Below the pieces are notes generated by a model, which saw nothing but the letters and a program-made list of their open reading frames with translations, was not told where the DNA came from and ran no database searches. A DNA stretch of 64,000 nt from contig NZ_QJSX01000001.1 of the NCBI RefSeq assembly GCF_003217515.1, positions 1-64,000 on the forward strand, given 5' to 3'. Positions 16,307 to 25,331 of the stretch are shown in pieces. This DNA is from Deinococcus yavapaiensis KR-236 (lineage in GTDB: Bacteria > Deinococcota > Deinococci > Deinococcales > Deinococcaceae). Positions within the stretch are counted from its first letter, which is position 1, and the number at the start of each line of letters is the position of its first letter. Both the position numbers and the translations under genes were made by a program.

Positions 16307-17503
16307 ATGCGCCTTTCGATCCTTCTCGCCACGCTCGCCCTCGGTTCGGCGAGCGCCGCGCCCCTCAAGGTTCCGTTCTGGCATTCCATGGAGAGCGTCG
16401 CGAACCTCGTGAAGTCGTACGCCGACGACTTCAACAAGTCCCAAGACGAGTTCGAAATCGTGCCAGTCGTGGCCGGGAATTACCGCGAGGCGCTCGCGAA
16501 GCTCGACGCGGCCTTCAAGACGAAGTCGGAGCCCGTGCTGTTCCAGGCGGAGCTCACGGATTTCCCCAAGCTCGCCGCCGACGGTCGCCTCGCCGTTCTC
16601 GACCGCTTCGAGCGAACGCTGCCCGACGACCTCGTGAAGGATTTCTACCCGGCCGTGTGGAATTACGGCGAGCTCGGCGGCAAGCGCTACGGTCTGCCGT
16701 GGAACGTGTCGCTTCCCGCGCTGTACTTCAACGCGTCGAGCCTCTCGCGGGCGGGCGTGAATCCGCCCAAGACCTACGCGGAACTCGAAACGGTCGCGGC
16801 GAAACTCAGCGGACGCGGACGGCGCTCGCTGCTGAGCGTGGCCGATGCCTGGACGTTCGAAAGCATGGTCGCCGCGCGCGGCGGCAGCGTCGTCGCGAAC
16901 GGCGCTCCGAACTTCACGTCGCCCGAAGTCGTGGACGCCCTCGAAAGCCTCGCGAGAATGGTCTCGAATGGCTCGGCGGTGGGGCGCAGCCTTTCGGAAG
17001 CGCCGCGCGCCGCGTTCGACTTCGTGCGCGGCGCGAACAACATGGCCCTCGCGAGCGTCGCCAATTGGCCCGATTTCCAAAAGCTCGCGCTGCTCTTTCC
17101 GCTCGGCGCGGCTCCCTTACCGTGCGCCAAGACGTGTGCCGTCGCGATCGGCGGCGCGCAACTCGTCGTTTTGAACTCGGCGTCCGAGCGCGAGCAGCAA
17201 GGCGCGGTGGCCTTCTGGCGCTTTCTGATGGACCGCGAGCGCTTGCGCGGCTGGGTGGAGCAGACCTTCTACGTTCCGCCGAGGAAAAGCGTGATGGGGC
17301 TCCTCAAGCCGTTTTTGAGCGCCAATCCGTACCGCTCGGCGGTCTTCGGCCAGCTTGACGACGCGGTCGCGCGTCCGAAGGTGGCGGGCTACGCGGCGTG
17401 GCGGGCCTTTCTGGAGGAAGCGATCGAACGAACGATCAAGAACGGCGTGCCCGCACGCACCGCCTTGCAGGACGCACAACGCAAAGCGCTCGCCGAGCGG
17501 TGA
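16307..17503 (+). CDS. ABC transporter substrate-binding protein (UgpB/MalE class)
   Basis: A 398-residue periplasmic binding protein with a signal peptide (MRLSILLATLALGSASA). The mature protein has family 1 features: VPFWHSME at the start (compare the W-H-x-M of UgpB), NYREALAKLDAAFKTKSEP, GLPWNVSLPALYFN for the ligand cleft, and a helical C-terminal lobe. The nearest relatives are sn-glycerol-3-phosphate/sugar binders, but no permease or ATPase is adjacent, so the substrate is undetermined. Confidence 0.85.
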   Translation: MRLSILLATLALGSASAAPLKVPFWHSMESVANLVKSYADDFNKSQDEFEIVPVVAGNYREALAKLDAAFKTKSEPVLFQAELTDFPKLAADGRLAVLDRFERTLPDDLVKDFYPAVWNYGELGGKRYGLPWNVSLPALYFNASSLSRAGVNPPKTYAELETVAAKLSGRGRRSLLSVADAWTFESMVAARGGSVVANGAPNFTSPEVVDALESLARMVSNGSAVGRSLSEAPRAAFDFVRGANNMALASVANWPDFQKLALLFPLGAAPLPCAKTCAVAIGGAQLVVLNSASEREQQGAVAFWRFLMDRERLRGWVEQTFYVPPRKSVMGLLKPFLSANPYRSAVFGQLDDAVARPKVAGYAAWRAFLEEAIERTIKNGVPARTALQDAQRKALAER

Positions 17504-17650
17504 CACACGGCGCGTCACCCCGAATCGCTCGGATCGGCGGTCATGACGCCCTTCGTCCCGGCCCGTGTCCGACACGGCGCTTCCGACAAGCTCGTCATTG
17601 AAAGCGCCTCGTCGACGGGGCCGAGCACGCGAACCACGCCGGTTCTTCGA

Positions 17651-18607
17651 TCAGAACAGACGACGGAAGAAGTCGCCGAGACGTTCGAACACGCTCGGCG
17701 GCTCGCGGTTGGCCGTGAGGTACGCCTCGGCGACACGCCACATTCGAGGCGTGGACGTGTGCCACAAGTCGTCGTAGATCAACAGGACGTCACGGCGTCG
17801 CAAATTCGGCAGCGTGCCCGACGAGCGCTCGCCGTCGCAGCGGCGCCACGCTTGCGGTGGAAGCGCGGCGGGCGTGCCGTCCTTCTTCTGGCGCACTTGC
17901 GCGACGTCGCGCCCCGCCGCCGTGCGAGCGTCGCGCACTTGACAGCTTTGCGCGAGGGGAATCAGCGGGTCTTGCGCGGCGGCGACGGTGAGCAGCGACG
18001 CTCGCACGCGGCCCACGACGTTCAACGGTCGGCGCGCCTCGTACGCGCCCGGCACCTCGCTCGGCGATCCGCCGAAGATCGCCGTTCGGGCGGACACCGC
18101 GTCGGGACGGGTGCGTTTCAGAAGGTCGAGTTGCTGCGCGAAGTCCGTCGGGGTGACGAAGGTCACGACGGCGGTCGCGTTCGGATCGCGCGCCGCCGCC
18201 TTCAGCGCGACGCATCCGCCGAGGGACACGCCGAGGTACGACACGCGCCGAACGTCCGTGTCGTACTTCTCTCGGGCGACCCGTGCGAGGGCGAGCACGT
18301 CATCGACTTCGCCGAGGCACAGCTCGGGGTGTCCCTCGCTGCCGTTTTGCCCACGCAAGCCGCTCTGAGCGACGACCCAACCGAGGCGCGCGAAGCGAGT
18401 ACAGTTCGCGACGTCGTACTTCGTGTCCAGCCCGCCGTGCACGAAGTTCAGCAGCGGCCTCTTGGCGCGGCCGTCGGGACGGCACACGAGGGCGTTGACG
18501 TCGAGGGTTCCGACGCGGTACGAGAAGCGGTCGAGCAAGACCGCCGGAGCGCCGAGCGCCGGTTGACTCAACAGCGCGCTCAGCGCGAGGAGACGCTTTA
18601 GGTGCAC
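17651..18607 (-). CDS. Secreted alpha/beta hydrolase (prolyl-oligopeptidase-like fold)
   Basis: A 318-residue exported hydrolase: signal peptide (residues 1-19, cut after ALG), then a fold core with NFVHGGLDT (oxyanion loop), the nucleophile elbow GVSLGG (near residue 130), Asp in AAAQDPLIPL and a late His in DDLWHTSTP. This matches the S9/dienelactone-hydrolase superfamily; substrate unknown. The start is GTG 18607, 10 nt after the mnmE stop, so co-transcription with mnmE is likely. The GGAG spacing is poor. Confidence 0.75.
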   Translation of the reverse strand: MHLKRLLALSALLSQPALGAPAVLLDRFSYRVGTLDVNALVCRPDGRAKRPLLNFVHGGLDTKYDVANCTRFARLGWVVAQSGLRGQNGSEGHPELCLGEVDDVLALARVAREKYDTDVRRVSYLGVSLGGCVALKAAARDPNATAVVTFVTPTDFAQQLDLLKRTRPDAVSARTAIFGGSPSEVPGAYEARRPLNVVGRVRASLLTVAAAQDPLIPLAQSCQVRDARTAAGRDVAQVRQKKDGTPAALPPQAWRRCDGERSSGTLPNLRRRDVLLIYDDLWHTSTPRMWRVAEAYLTANREPPSVFERLGDFFRRLF

Positions 18608-18617
18608 GCTCCGCCGC

Positions 18618-19937
18618 TCACTTTCCGACGCAGAAGTTCGCGAAGACCGCGTCGAGCACGTCCTCGGACACGTCGCGTCCTGTCAATTCGGCGAGGGCGC
18701 GCAAGGCCGCCTCCAACTCCCACGCGGCGAGATCGTCGGGAAGGTCGCGCGCGGCCCGCACGGACTCCAGGGCGCGGCGAGCCGCGTCCGTCTGGCGTTC
18801 GTTCGAAAGCCACACTTCGCTGCGCGCCGCGTCGCCCAGCAATTTGGCGCGAATCGCCTCGCGAAGCTCAGGAAGCCCTTCACCGCTGAACACGGAGACG
18901 CTCAGGGTGTCGTCGTCACTCCACGCGGGCGTCAAGTCGGCTTTCGTCCGTACTCGCAGGGTGCGGTCCGCCGGAGGATCGAAGCCGAGGGCCTCGCGGG
19001 GCGCGCTTCCGTCCTCCAAGGCGAGCACGAGGTCGGCGTCGGCGGCGAGGTCGAGAGCGCGACGCACGCCCGCTGCCTCGATCTCGTCGGGCGTGTCGCG
19101 CAAACCGGCCGTGTCCACCAGGGTGATCGGCACGCCGGCGAGTTCCAAGGTCGCCTCCAGGTAATCGCGGGTCGTGCCGGGAATCGGCGTGACGATGGAC
19201 CGCTCGTAACCCAACAGGGCGTTGAGCAAGCTGGACTTGCCTGCGTTCGGCTTGCCGAGCAGGGCGAGCCGCGCGCCTTTCGTCGCGACGCGGCCCGCGT
19301 CGGCGGTGCTCAGCAAGGCGAGCAGTTCGCGCTCGACGTCGCCGAGGGGCTCGTCACGCTCCTCGGGCGGCACGCCCTCCTCGGGGTAGTCGAGGAAGGC
19401 GGTGAGGCCCGCCAGAACTCGCGTGATGCGCGTCGAGATCGCGTCGACGCGCTTGGCGAGCGCTCCGGCGAGACCGAGGGCGGCTTGGCGGCGCGACGTG
19501 TCCGTGGCGGCGTGCACGAGGCCGAGGACGGATTCGGCTTGCGCGAGGTCCATGCGCCCGCCGAGGTAGGCGCGCAACGTGAATTCGCCGGGCCGTGCGA
19601 GGCGCGCGCCGAGCTCCACCGCGCGGCCCAGCAGTCGTCGCAGCACGGCGGGCGAGCCGTGGCATTGAAGTTCCACGACGTCCTCGCCCGTGTACGATTT
19701 CGGCGCGCGGAACACGAGGGCGAGTCCCTCGTCGATCGTCTCCTCTGCGCCGTCCACGAAGCGGCCGAAGAGAAATCGGCCGCCCTTGGTGGCGCTCGGC
19801 CGTCCTCGTCCTTGAAAGAGGCCGTCGGCGACGTCGAGTGCGCGCGCCCCCGAGAGGCGCACGACGCCGATGCCGCCCGCTCCCGGAGCGGTACTGATCG
19901 CGACGATGGTATCGGTGAGGCCGAGGCGGTACGTCAT
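18618..19937 (-). CDS. mnmE: tRNA modification GTPase MnmE (TrmE)
   Basis: With MnmG it makes the cmnm5 modification of wobble U34 in tRNA. The 439-residue protein has a tetrahydrofolate-binding N-domain (DTIVAISTAPGAGGIGVVRLSG), a G domain with GKPNAGKSSLLNAL, PIPGTTRDYLE, DTAGLRDT and a TKAD-type G4, and the conserved C-terminal tail FCVGK carrying the catalytic Cys. The start at ATG 19937 has TATCCT 8 nt upstream. It is followed closely by the secreted hydrolase gene. Confidence 0.96.
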   Translation of the reverse strand: MTYRLGLTDTIVAISTAPGAGGIGVVRLSGARALDVADGLFQGRGRPSATKGGRFLFGRFVDGAEETIDEGLALVFRAPKSYTGEDVVELQCHGSPAVLRRLLGRAVELGARLARPGEFTLRAYLGGRMDLAQAESVLGLVHAATDTSRRQAALGLAGALAKRVDAISTRITRVLAGLTAFLDYPEEGVPPEERDEPLGDVERELLALLSTADAGRVATKGARLALLGKPNAGKSSLLNALLGYERSIVTPIPGTTRDYLEATLELAGVPITLVDTAGLRDTPDEIEAAGVRRALDLAADADLVLALEDGSAPREALGFDPPADRTLRVRTKADLTPAWSDDDTLSVSVFSGEGLPELREAIRAKLLGDAARSEVWLSNERQTDAARRALESVRAARDLPDDLAAWELEAALRALAELTGRDVSEDVLDAVFANFCVGK

Positions 19938-19945
19938 CGGGACGC

Positions 19946-19951
19946 AGGATA
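19946..19951 (-). promoter_or_regulatory. -10 box of mnmE
   Basis: TATCCT on the minus strand, 8 nt before the mnmE ATG. Confidence 0.45.
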
Positions 19952-20040
19952 CGGCACGCCGCGCTAAGCGAACGCGAGCGGCGTCACGGCCAGGGAAAGG
20001 GCCGGGGAGCGCCAGCGCGAGCGTTTCTGGCCGCCGGGCT

Positions 20041-20430
20041 TCAGGTGCCGCTGGCGGGCGCTTCGTGAACGAACGCGGCCGAGTCGTAGTACGTGCGGAA
20101 CTTCTTGACCTTGCCGCCTTCCACTTCGATCACGCTGATTCCCTTGTATTCGATGGGCTTGCCGCTTTTGAGGTGGCCGCGCGCCACCCACTCCATCGTT
20201 CCGGTTCGCTCGTCGTCGCTTTGATGAAAGAATTCGCTGCGGATGTCTTGAAAGACGTCGAGGTAGCGGCGCCAGAAGTCGCGCGCGCCTTCGAGGCCGT
20301 GCAAGGGACCCACCGAGAGGTTTTCGGTGGAAGAGTCCTCGGCGTAGAGTGCGACGAGCGGCGAGGGATCGTTGCTGGTTTCGGCTTCTTGCAGGGCCCG
20401 CATGAACGCGGCCGTCACTTCGCTCGGCAT
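20041..20430 (-). CDS. SnoaL/NTF2-like domain protein
   Basis: A 129-residue single-domain protein of the NTF2/SnoaL superfamily. The helix-rich start (TAAFMRALQEAETSNDPSPLVALYAEDS), HGLEGARDFWRRYLDVF and the strands GTMEWVARGHLKSGKPIEYKGISVIEVEGGKVKKFRTYYD are typical; the family covers small enzymes and binding proteins, so function is open. A GTG at 20436 adds two residues, but ATG 20430 has the TAAGCT box at 6 nt. Confidence 0.8.
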   Translation of the reverse strand: MPSEVTAAFMRALQEAETSNDPSPLVALYAEDSSTENLSVGPLHGLEGARDFWRRYLDVFQDIRSEFFHQSDDERTGTMEWVARGHLKSGKPIEYKGISVIEVEGGKVKKFRTYYDSAAFVHEAPASGT

Positions 20431-20436
20431 GCGCAC

Positions 20437-20442
20437 AGCTTA
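20437..20442 (-). promoter_or_regulatory. -10 box of NTF2-like gene
   Basis: TAAGCT on the minus strand, 6 nt before ATG 20430. Confidence 0.55.
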
Positions 20443-20508
20443 CCCGGGCTGCCTCGAACCGTTCGGGGCTCGCTTCTTGCGCGAATCTTGAGGCTGCGAA
20501 GGTGAGCT

Positions 20509-20724
20509 TCAGACGGGCACGATGTCGACGTCGCTCGTGAAGAGTTGGAAGTGCGCCTCGGCGGCGTGCGCGGTGTCGCACGGTGGCGCGACGTCCACCC
20601 ACTCGCCGGTGATGAGCTGGGCTTGCGGTACCCACGCTGCGAGGCCTTGCTTCTTGACGCGCAGTTGCACGACGAGGTCGACGTTGAGAAGTTGGTGGCG
20701 GCCGATGCGGCGAAAGTCAGCCAT
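20509..20724 (-). CDS. Hypothetical protein, 71 aa
   Basis: A small beta-rich protein (MADFRRIGRHQLLNVDLVVQ start) with GEWVDVAPPCDTAHAAEAHFQLFTSDVDIVPV at its end. No family recognised. ATG 20724 has GAGGA about 7 nt upstream, one of the few clear ribosome-binding sites nearby, fitting an operon second gene. It follows the 66-aa Cys protein by 29 nt. Confidence 0.6.
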   Translation of the reverse strand: MADFRRIGRHQLLNVDLVVQLRVKKQGLAAWVPQAQLITGEWVDVAPPCDTAHAAEAHFQLFTSDVDIVPV

Positions 20725-20753
20725 GGCAGTTCCTCTATGGAGTCCGCGCCGCG

Positions 20754-20954
20754 TCAGTCGGCGGCGAGGGAATGCAAGGCGGCGAACTCGGCGGCGGGCT
20801 TGGCCGAGTGCAGCTCGCAGGTGTGCGCGCTGCTGGGCGGATGGTACGACCAGGAAGTCCCGGAAAGGCGAAGGGCGTTGCGCGGTTCGATGCACGTCGG
20901 TTCGCCTTCGTCGAACCGGAAGTGGCGACATGAGAGGCATTCGTAGCGTTTCAT
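20754..20954 (-). CDS. Small Cys-rich protein, 66 aa (possible metal-binding)
   Basis: Begins MKRYECLSCRHFRFDEGEPTC: a CxxC pair, a third Cys at ~21 and a fourth in HTCELHS, spacing compatible with a zinc-ribbon-like or Fe-S site. No family recognised. The frame is open further upstream, but the mapped promoter lies inside that stretch, so ATG 20954 is the only sensible start. The leader is only ~10 nt with no Shine-Dalgarno. Confidence 0.6.
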   Translation of the reverse strand: MKRYECLSCRHFRFDEGEPTCIEPRNALRLSGTSWSYHPPSSAHTCELHSAKPAAEFAALHSLAAD

Positions 20955-20971
20955 GATGGTTGTTTCATAAA

Positions 20972-21001
20972 AGCATAACCGAACGAAGGGTATTCTTTCA
21001 A
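20972..21001 (-). promoter_or_regulatory. Promoter of the two small genes
   Basis: Minus-strand -35 TTGAAA (20996-21001), 18-bp spacer, -10 TATGCT (20972-20977). The implied start is ~20965, about 10 nt before ATG 20954. Confidence 0.65.
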
Positions 21002-21006
21002 GGTTC

Positions 21007-22107
21007 TCAGAAACTCGCGGCACGGTGCCGTGCGGTCCTCCTCACAATTTCGTGCTCGTCATGTTCCAGCAAGGCAAGCTCGCGCCAAGCCTCGAAGCGT
21101 GCCAGCGCCCACGCGGCGGCCTCGCGCACCTCCCACGCGGGATCGCGGACGGCGAGGTCGAGCAGCGGGCGTCCCTGCTCGGCGCGCGTGTTGCCGATCA
21201 CCACGCAGGCGTTTCGCGCCATCCCCTTGCGGCGAGGGCGCGAGAAGGCCGTGCCCGCATAGAGCTTGTCGAACTGGCGGCTCGTGAGCGTGAAAAACGG
21301 GGTGAGGTCAGGGTGCGCGAGGTTCGGATCGGGACGCAAGGTCTGTGCGAGCGGCCCCGCCTTGCGCGACCACGGGCAAACCTCCAAGCACCCGTCGCAG
21401 CCGAACAGCCACGATCCCACGCCTTCGCGCAACGCGTGCGGAATCGGCCCGCGGTGCTCGATGGTGAGGTACGAGACGCAGCGGCGAGCGTCGATCGCGC
21501 GGTCGGAACCGATGGCGGCCGTGGGGCAGGCCAACACACACCGAGCGCAGCGTCCACAACGATCCGGGTGCGCCTCGTCGACCGACGGTGTCGGCAAGTC
21601 GGTCAGCAAGACGGCGAGCGTGGTGAACGCGCCGAGCGACGTCGAGACGAGCATGCCGCTTTTGCCTCGCCAACCGAGAAAAGCCCGCCCCGCCAAGAGG
21701 CGCTCCATCACGGGCGCATGATCGACGGTGCCGCGCGCCGTGATGCCGAGCCGCGCGGCCTCCGCCTCCAGCGCGCTCAAGAGCGGTTGGAGTTGTTCGT
21801 GATAGTCGGGCGTCCACGCGTAGCGAGCGACGTTGCCGAGCCGCACGCCACCGGGCGGCGCCGTGACATCCTCAAAGGCGTGCGAAATCCCGAGGGCGAG
21901 CACGCCCGCCGCGTTCGGAAGCGTCGACGAGAGGTCGGCGCGGCGCGGCAGTTGACGCTCGAGGTACTCCATCCCGGCGTGACGAGACGCCCGCAACCAC
22001 GACGCGTACTCGTCCACCGCGCTTCGCGGCACGTCGGCCGTCGTCCATCCCGCCACGTCGAAGCCGAGGCTCAAGGCGAACTCTTGGAGATGTAACGCGG
22101 CGTCCAC
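21007..22107 (-). CDS. queG: Epoxyqueuosine reductase QueG
   Basis: Cobalamin- and Fe-S-dependent enzyme that reduces epoxyqueuosine to queuosine in tRNA. The 366-residue protein has two [4Fe-4S] motifs, CGRCARCVLACP (plus a distal Cys in RRCVSYLTIEHRG) and CDGCLEVCPW, and C-terminal HEAT-like PBS repeats (DPAWEVREAAAWALARF). The open frame runs to 22320, but the first 70 codons lie under pilT leader sequence; GTG 22107 (VDAALHLQEFALSLGFD) gives normal length. Exact start uncertain. Confidence 0.92.
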   Translation of the reverse strand: MDAALHLQEFALSLGFDVAGWTTADVPRSAVDEYASWLRASRHAGMEYLERQLPRRADLSSTLPNAAGVLALGISHAFEDVTAPPGGVRLGNVARYAWTPDYHEQLQPLLSALEAEAARLGITARGTVDHAPVMERLLAGRAFLGWRGKSGMLVSTSLGAFTTLAVLLTDLPTPSVDEAHPDRCGRCARCVLACPTAAIGSDRAIDARRCVSYLTIEHRGPIPHALREGVGSWLFGCDGCLEVCPWSRKAGPLAQTLRPDPNLAHPDLTPFFTLTSRQFDKLYAGTAFSRPRRKGMARNACVVIGNTRAEQGRPLLDLAVRDPAWEVREAAAWALARFEAWRELALLEHDEHEIVRRTARHRAASF

Positions 22108-22263
22108 GACCCGCCATTGTCGCAGGTACGACGAGAAGGCGTCTGAAGGCCTTGTAAGGACTTTGTGAGGAAAGGCTCGATAAGCTCGAAGCGTTCGAGG
22201 CGTCGCCTCCTTCTCGTCTTCTCGGCCGCCCTTCGCTTTCCCCTGCCCTCCAGGAGCCTTCCC

Positions 22264-23339
<1,076 letters not shown>

Positions 23340-23343
<4 letters not shown>

Positions 23344-23735
23344 ACCTCTTCGTCGAAGTCCTACTGCTCGTCCTCGCAACGCTCGGGGTGCTGTCGTGGC
23401 TCGCCGACCGAGCCACGTACAGCAGTGCCGCGCACAGCAGCACGCGGCGAGCCTTGGCATTGACGAGGGCTCGCCGCGTCGGAACAGTGGTCGCCGCGGC
23501 GCAGACGTTGCTGCTGTTCGGCCTCACGACGCCTCAGCTCAACTGCGGCAGCTCCACGCCCGAACGTGTCCTCGTCGTCGTGGCCGTCGCGCTTTCCGCG
23601 CTCGGCGCGGGGTGGTTCGTGCGCCGCCCCTCGGGCGCCGCCGCCCTCGTGCTGTGGCAAGCGTACGCGGTCACCGTTCTCGTCGGCAGCGTCGTCGTCG
23701 CGGGCACGACGCTCGCCGTCACGCCGTGCGGTTGA
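23340..23735 (+). CDS. Hypothetical membrane protein coupled to pilT
   Basis: A 131-residue protein starting at GTG 23340, overlapping the pilT stop as GTGA. About four hydrophobic segments (~1-18, ~46-62, ~77-92, ~103-125), and two Cys (LNCGSS, TPCG) that could form a disulfide outside the membrane. No family recognised. The coupling suggests a pilus- or envelope-related job, but this is inference. Its 3' end overlaps convergent pgl by 17 bp. Confidence 0.7.
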
Positions 23736-24393
23736 GCGACGCGCTCGCCGCCTCGTCGAGCAGCCACAGCGGAGCGTCCACGTCCTCCACGGGGTAGATG
23801 CGCTTGCCTTCGTACACTTCGCGCAGTACGCCCGCCTTGCTCGCGCCCGCGACGAGCAAAACCTTCTCGCGCGCCGAGTTGATTTCACCGAAGGTGAAGG
23901 TGAGGCGCCAAACACCCAGCTTCCCGACGAAATTCGCGGTCGTCCGCCCGCCCGCCGTGAGGGCCGTCGTGCCGGGAAAGAGGCTCGCCGTGTGGCCGTC
24001 GTCGCCCATCCCGAGGAAGACGAGATCGAGCCGCTCGGGCAGCACGTCCTCGTAGCGCCTCGCGGCCTCTTCGGGCTCGCGTTCGCCTTCCATTCGGTGC
24101 ACTTGTGCGTCGGGGATGGGCACGTGCTCGAGAAGTTCGTCGTGCGCGAGCTTGAAATTCGAGTCGTTCGAGTCGGGCGGCACGCAACGCTCGTCGGAGA
24201 AGTACACGTGAACGCGCTCCCAATCGACTTGGCGCGCTCGCAACGCCTCGTACATGAACTTCGGGGTGCTGCCACCCGACAAGGCGACGTGGAAGGCGCC
24301 GCGCTCGCCAATCGCTTCGCTCGCCGCCCGCTCGAACACGTCCGCGCCGCCGATGCCGACGTCGGCTGGCGAAGTGAAGACGCGCGTCCTCAC
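23719..24393 (-). CDS. pgl: 6-phosphogluconolactonase
   Basis: Hydrolyses 6-phosphogluconolactone to 6-phosphogluconate. The 224-residue protein shows HVALSGGSTPKFMYE near the N-terminus, YFSDERCVPPDSNDSNF, and LGMGDDGHTASLFPG, the three conserved loops of the DevB/SOL family. GTG 24393 overlaps the opcA stop (GTGA). Last gene of gnd-zwf-opcA-pgl. Confidence 0.96.
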   Translation of the reverse strand: MRTRVFTSPADVGIGGADVFERAASEAIGERGAFHVALSGGSTPKFMYEALRARQVDWERVHVYFSDERCVPPDSNDSNFKLAHDELLEHVPIPDAQVHRMEGEREPEEAARRYEDVLPERLDLVFLGMGDDGHTASLFPGTTALTAGGRTTANFVGKLGVWRLTFTFGEINSAREKVLLVAGASKAGVLREVYEGKRIYPVEDVDAPLWLLDEAASASLNRTA

Positions 24394-25331
24394 GGCAGCC
24401 TCCGCGCGAAGTCGAGCGCCGAGACGAAGTTCTCGTTTTGTTCGGGTTGCGCCATCACGAACGCGAGCCCTTCGCCGATGCTGAGCGCAGGAAGGTACAG
24501 TTCCGCCTCACGGCGCACCGAACCGTAGACGCTCGTCGACCGCACGAGGTTGCCTTGATCGGACGTCAGTTGAAATTCGGCGCCATCGCCCGACAAACGC
24601 ACGAAGCTGAGATCCCCGTTTTCCCGGCTCGACGCCGGGTCCGCCTCGATGACGACACCCTCCGCGTCGCGCCAGCCGAGCTTCGTGGCCGCCCAGCCCG
24701 CGTACAGACGCGCGGGCAAGTCGTTGTCGCCCGCGTAACGCAAGGTGAGCTGACGCAAGGCGGGCAGCGCCGCCGCCGCTTCGTGCGGATCGAACAGTTG
24801 CGCGAGCGCCTCGCGCCAACCCGACGTTCGGGCCCAGCCGAGATCGGTGAGGCTGCAGTGCGGTCCGAGCGGTCCGAGGTCGAGGCTCAGCGCGTTCGCG
24901 ATAATTTGATCGGCGAGTTCGGCGAGCTCGGCGAGCAGGGCGCCGCCGGGCCGCTCGGTCGTCGCCCACCACACGTGGTTCACGGTCGCGGGGCGCAGCA
25001 GCGGCAAGATGGCGCCTTGCAGTTGCTCCTCGTTCGCGTCCAGCACGAGGCGCTCCACGTATCCGCCTTTTTGCGGCACGAGGCTCACGGTGACGTCCAC
25101 CGTTTCGTCACCGTCCATCACGCCGATGATCTGCCGTCCCGCGTAGCGCCCCCCGAGCGTCGCGAGGGCTTCCTCGACGCGAGGCAGCGACCGTGATCGG
25201 GTGAGGGCCACGATGTTGCCCGTGTAAGCGCGCGACTCCACGTGCGTTTCGTCCCACAAGCTCTCCAGGGCGTTCGTCGCGCCGCGCACGTCGGTCTTCA
25301 CGGGCCCGAGGGGTTGCAGGTTGCCGGGCAT
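24390..25331 (-). CDS. opcA: Glucose-6-phosphate dehydrogenase assembly protein OpcA
   Basis: A 313-residue allosteric/assembly partner of Zwf, known from cyanobacteria and actinobacteria. Features matching the family are the tryptophan-containing LRPATVNHVWWATTERPGG, the central DLGWARTSGWREALAQLFDP, and YAGWAATKLGW. ATG 25331 (MPGNLQPLGPVKTDV) overlaps the zwf stop as TAATG; the frame is open upstream, but that part lies inside zwf. Confidence 0.92.
   Translation of the reverse strand: MPGNLQPLGPVKTDVRGATNALESLWDETHVESRAYTGNIVALTRSRSLPRVEEALATLGGRYAGRQIIGVMDGDETVDVTVSLVPQKGGYVERLVLDANEEQLQGAILPLLRPATVNHVWWATTERPGGALLAELAELADQIIANALSLDLGPLGPHCSLTDLGWARTSGWREALAQLFDPHEAAAALPALRQLTLRYAGDNDLPARLYAGWAATKLGWRDAEGVVIEADPASSRENGDLSFVRLSGDGAEFQLTSDQGNLVRSTSVYGSVRREAELYLPALSIGEGLAFVMAQPEQNENFVSALDFARRLP

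Noticed and set aside
20951..20968. Five-codon upstream ORF (MKQPS) overlapping the start of the 66-aa gene
   Set aside because: The -10 box ends 3 nt before its ATG, so the transcript would begin after that ATG.
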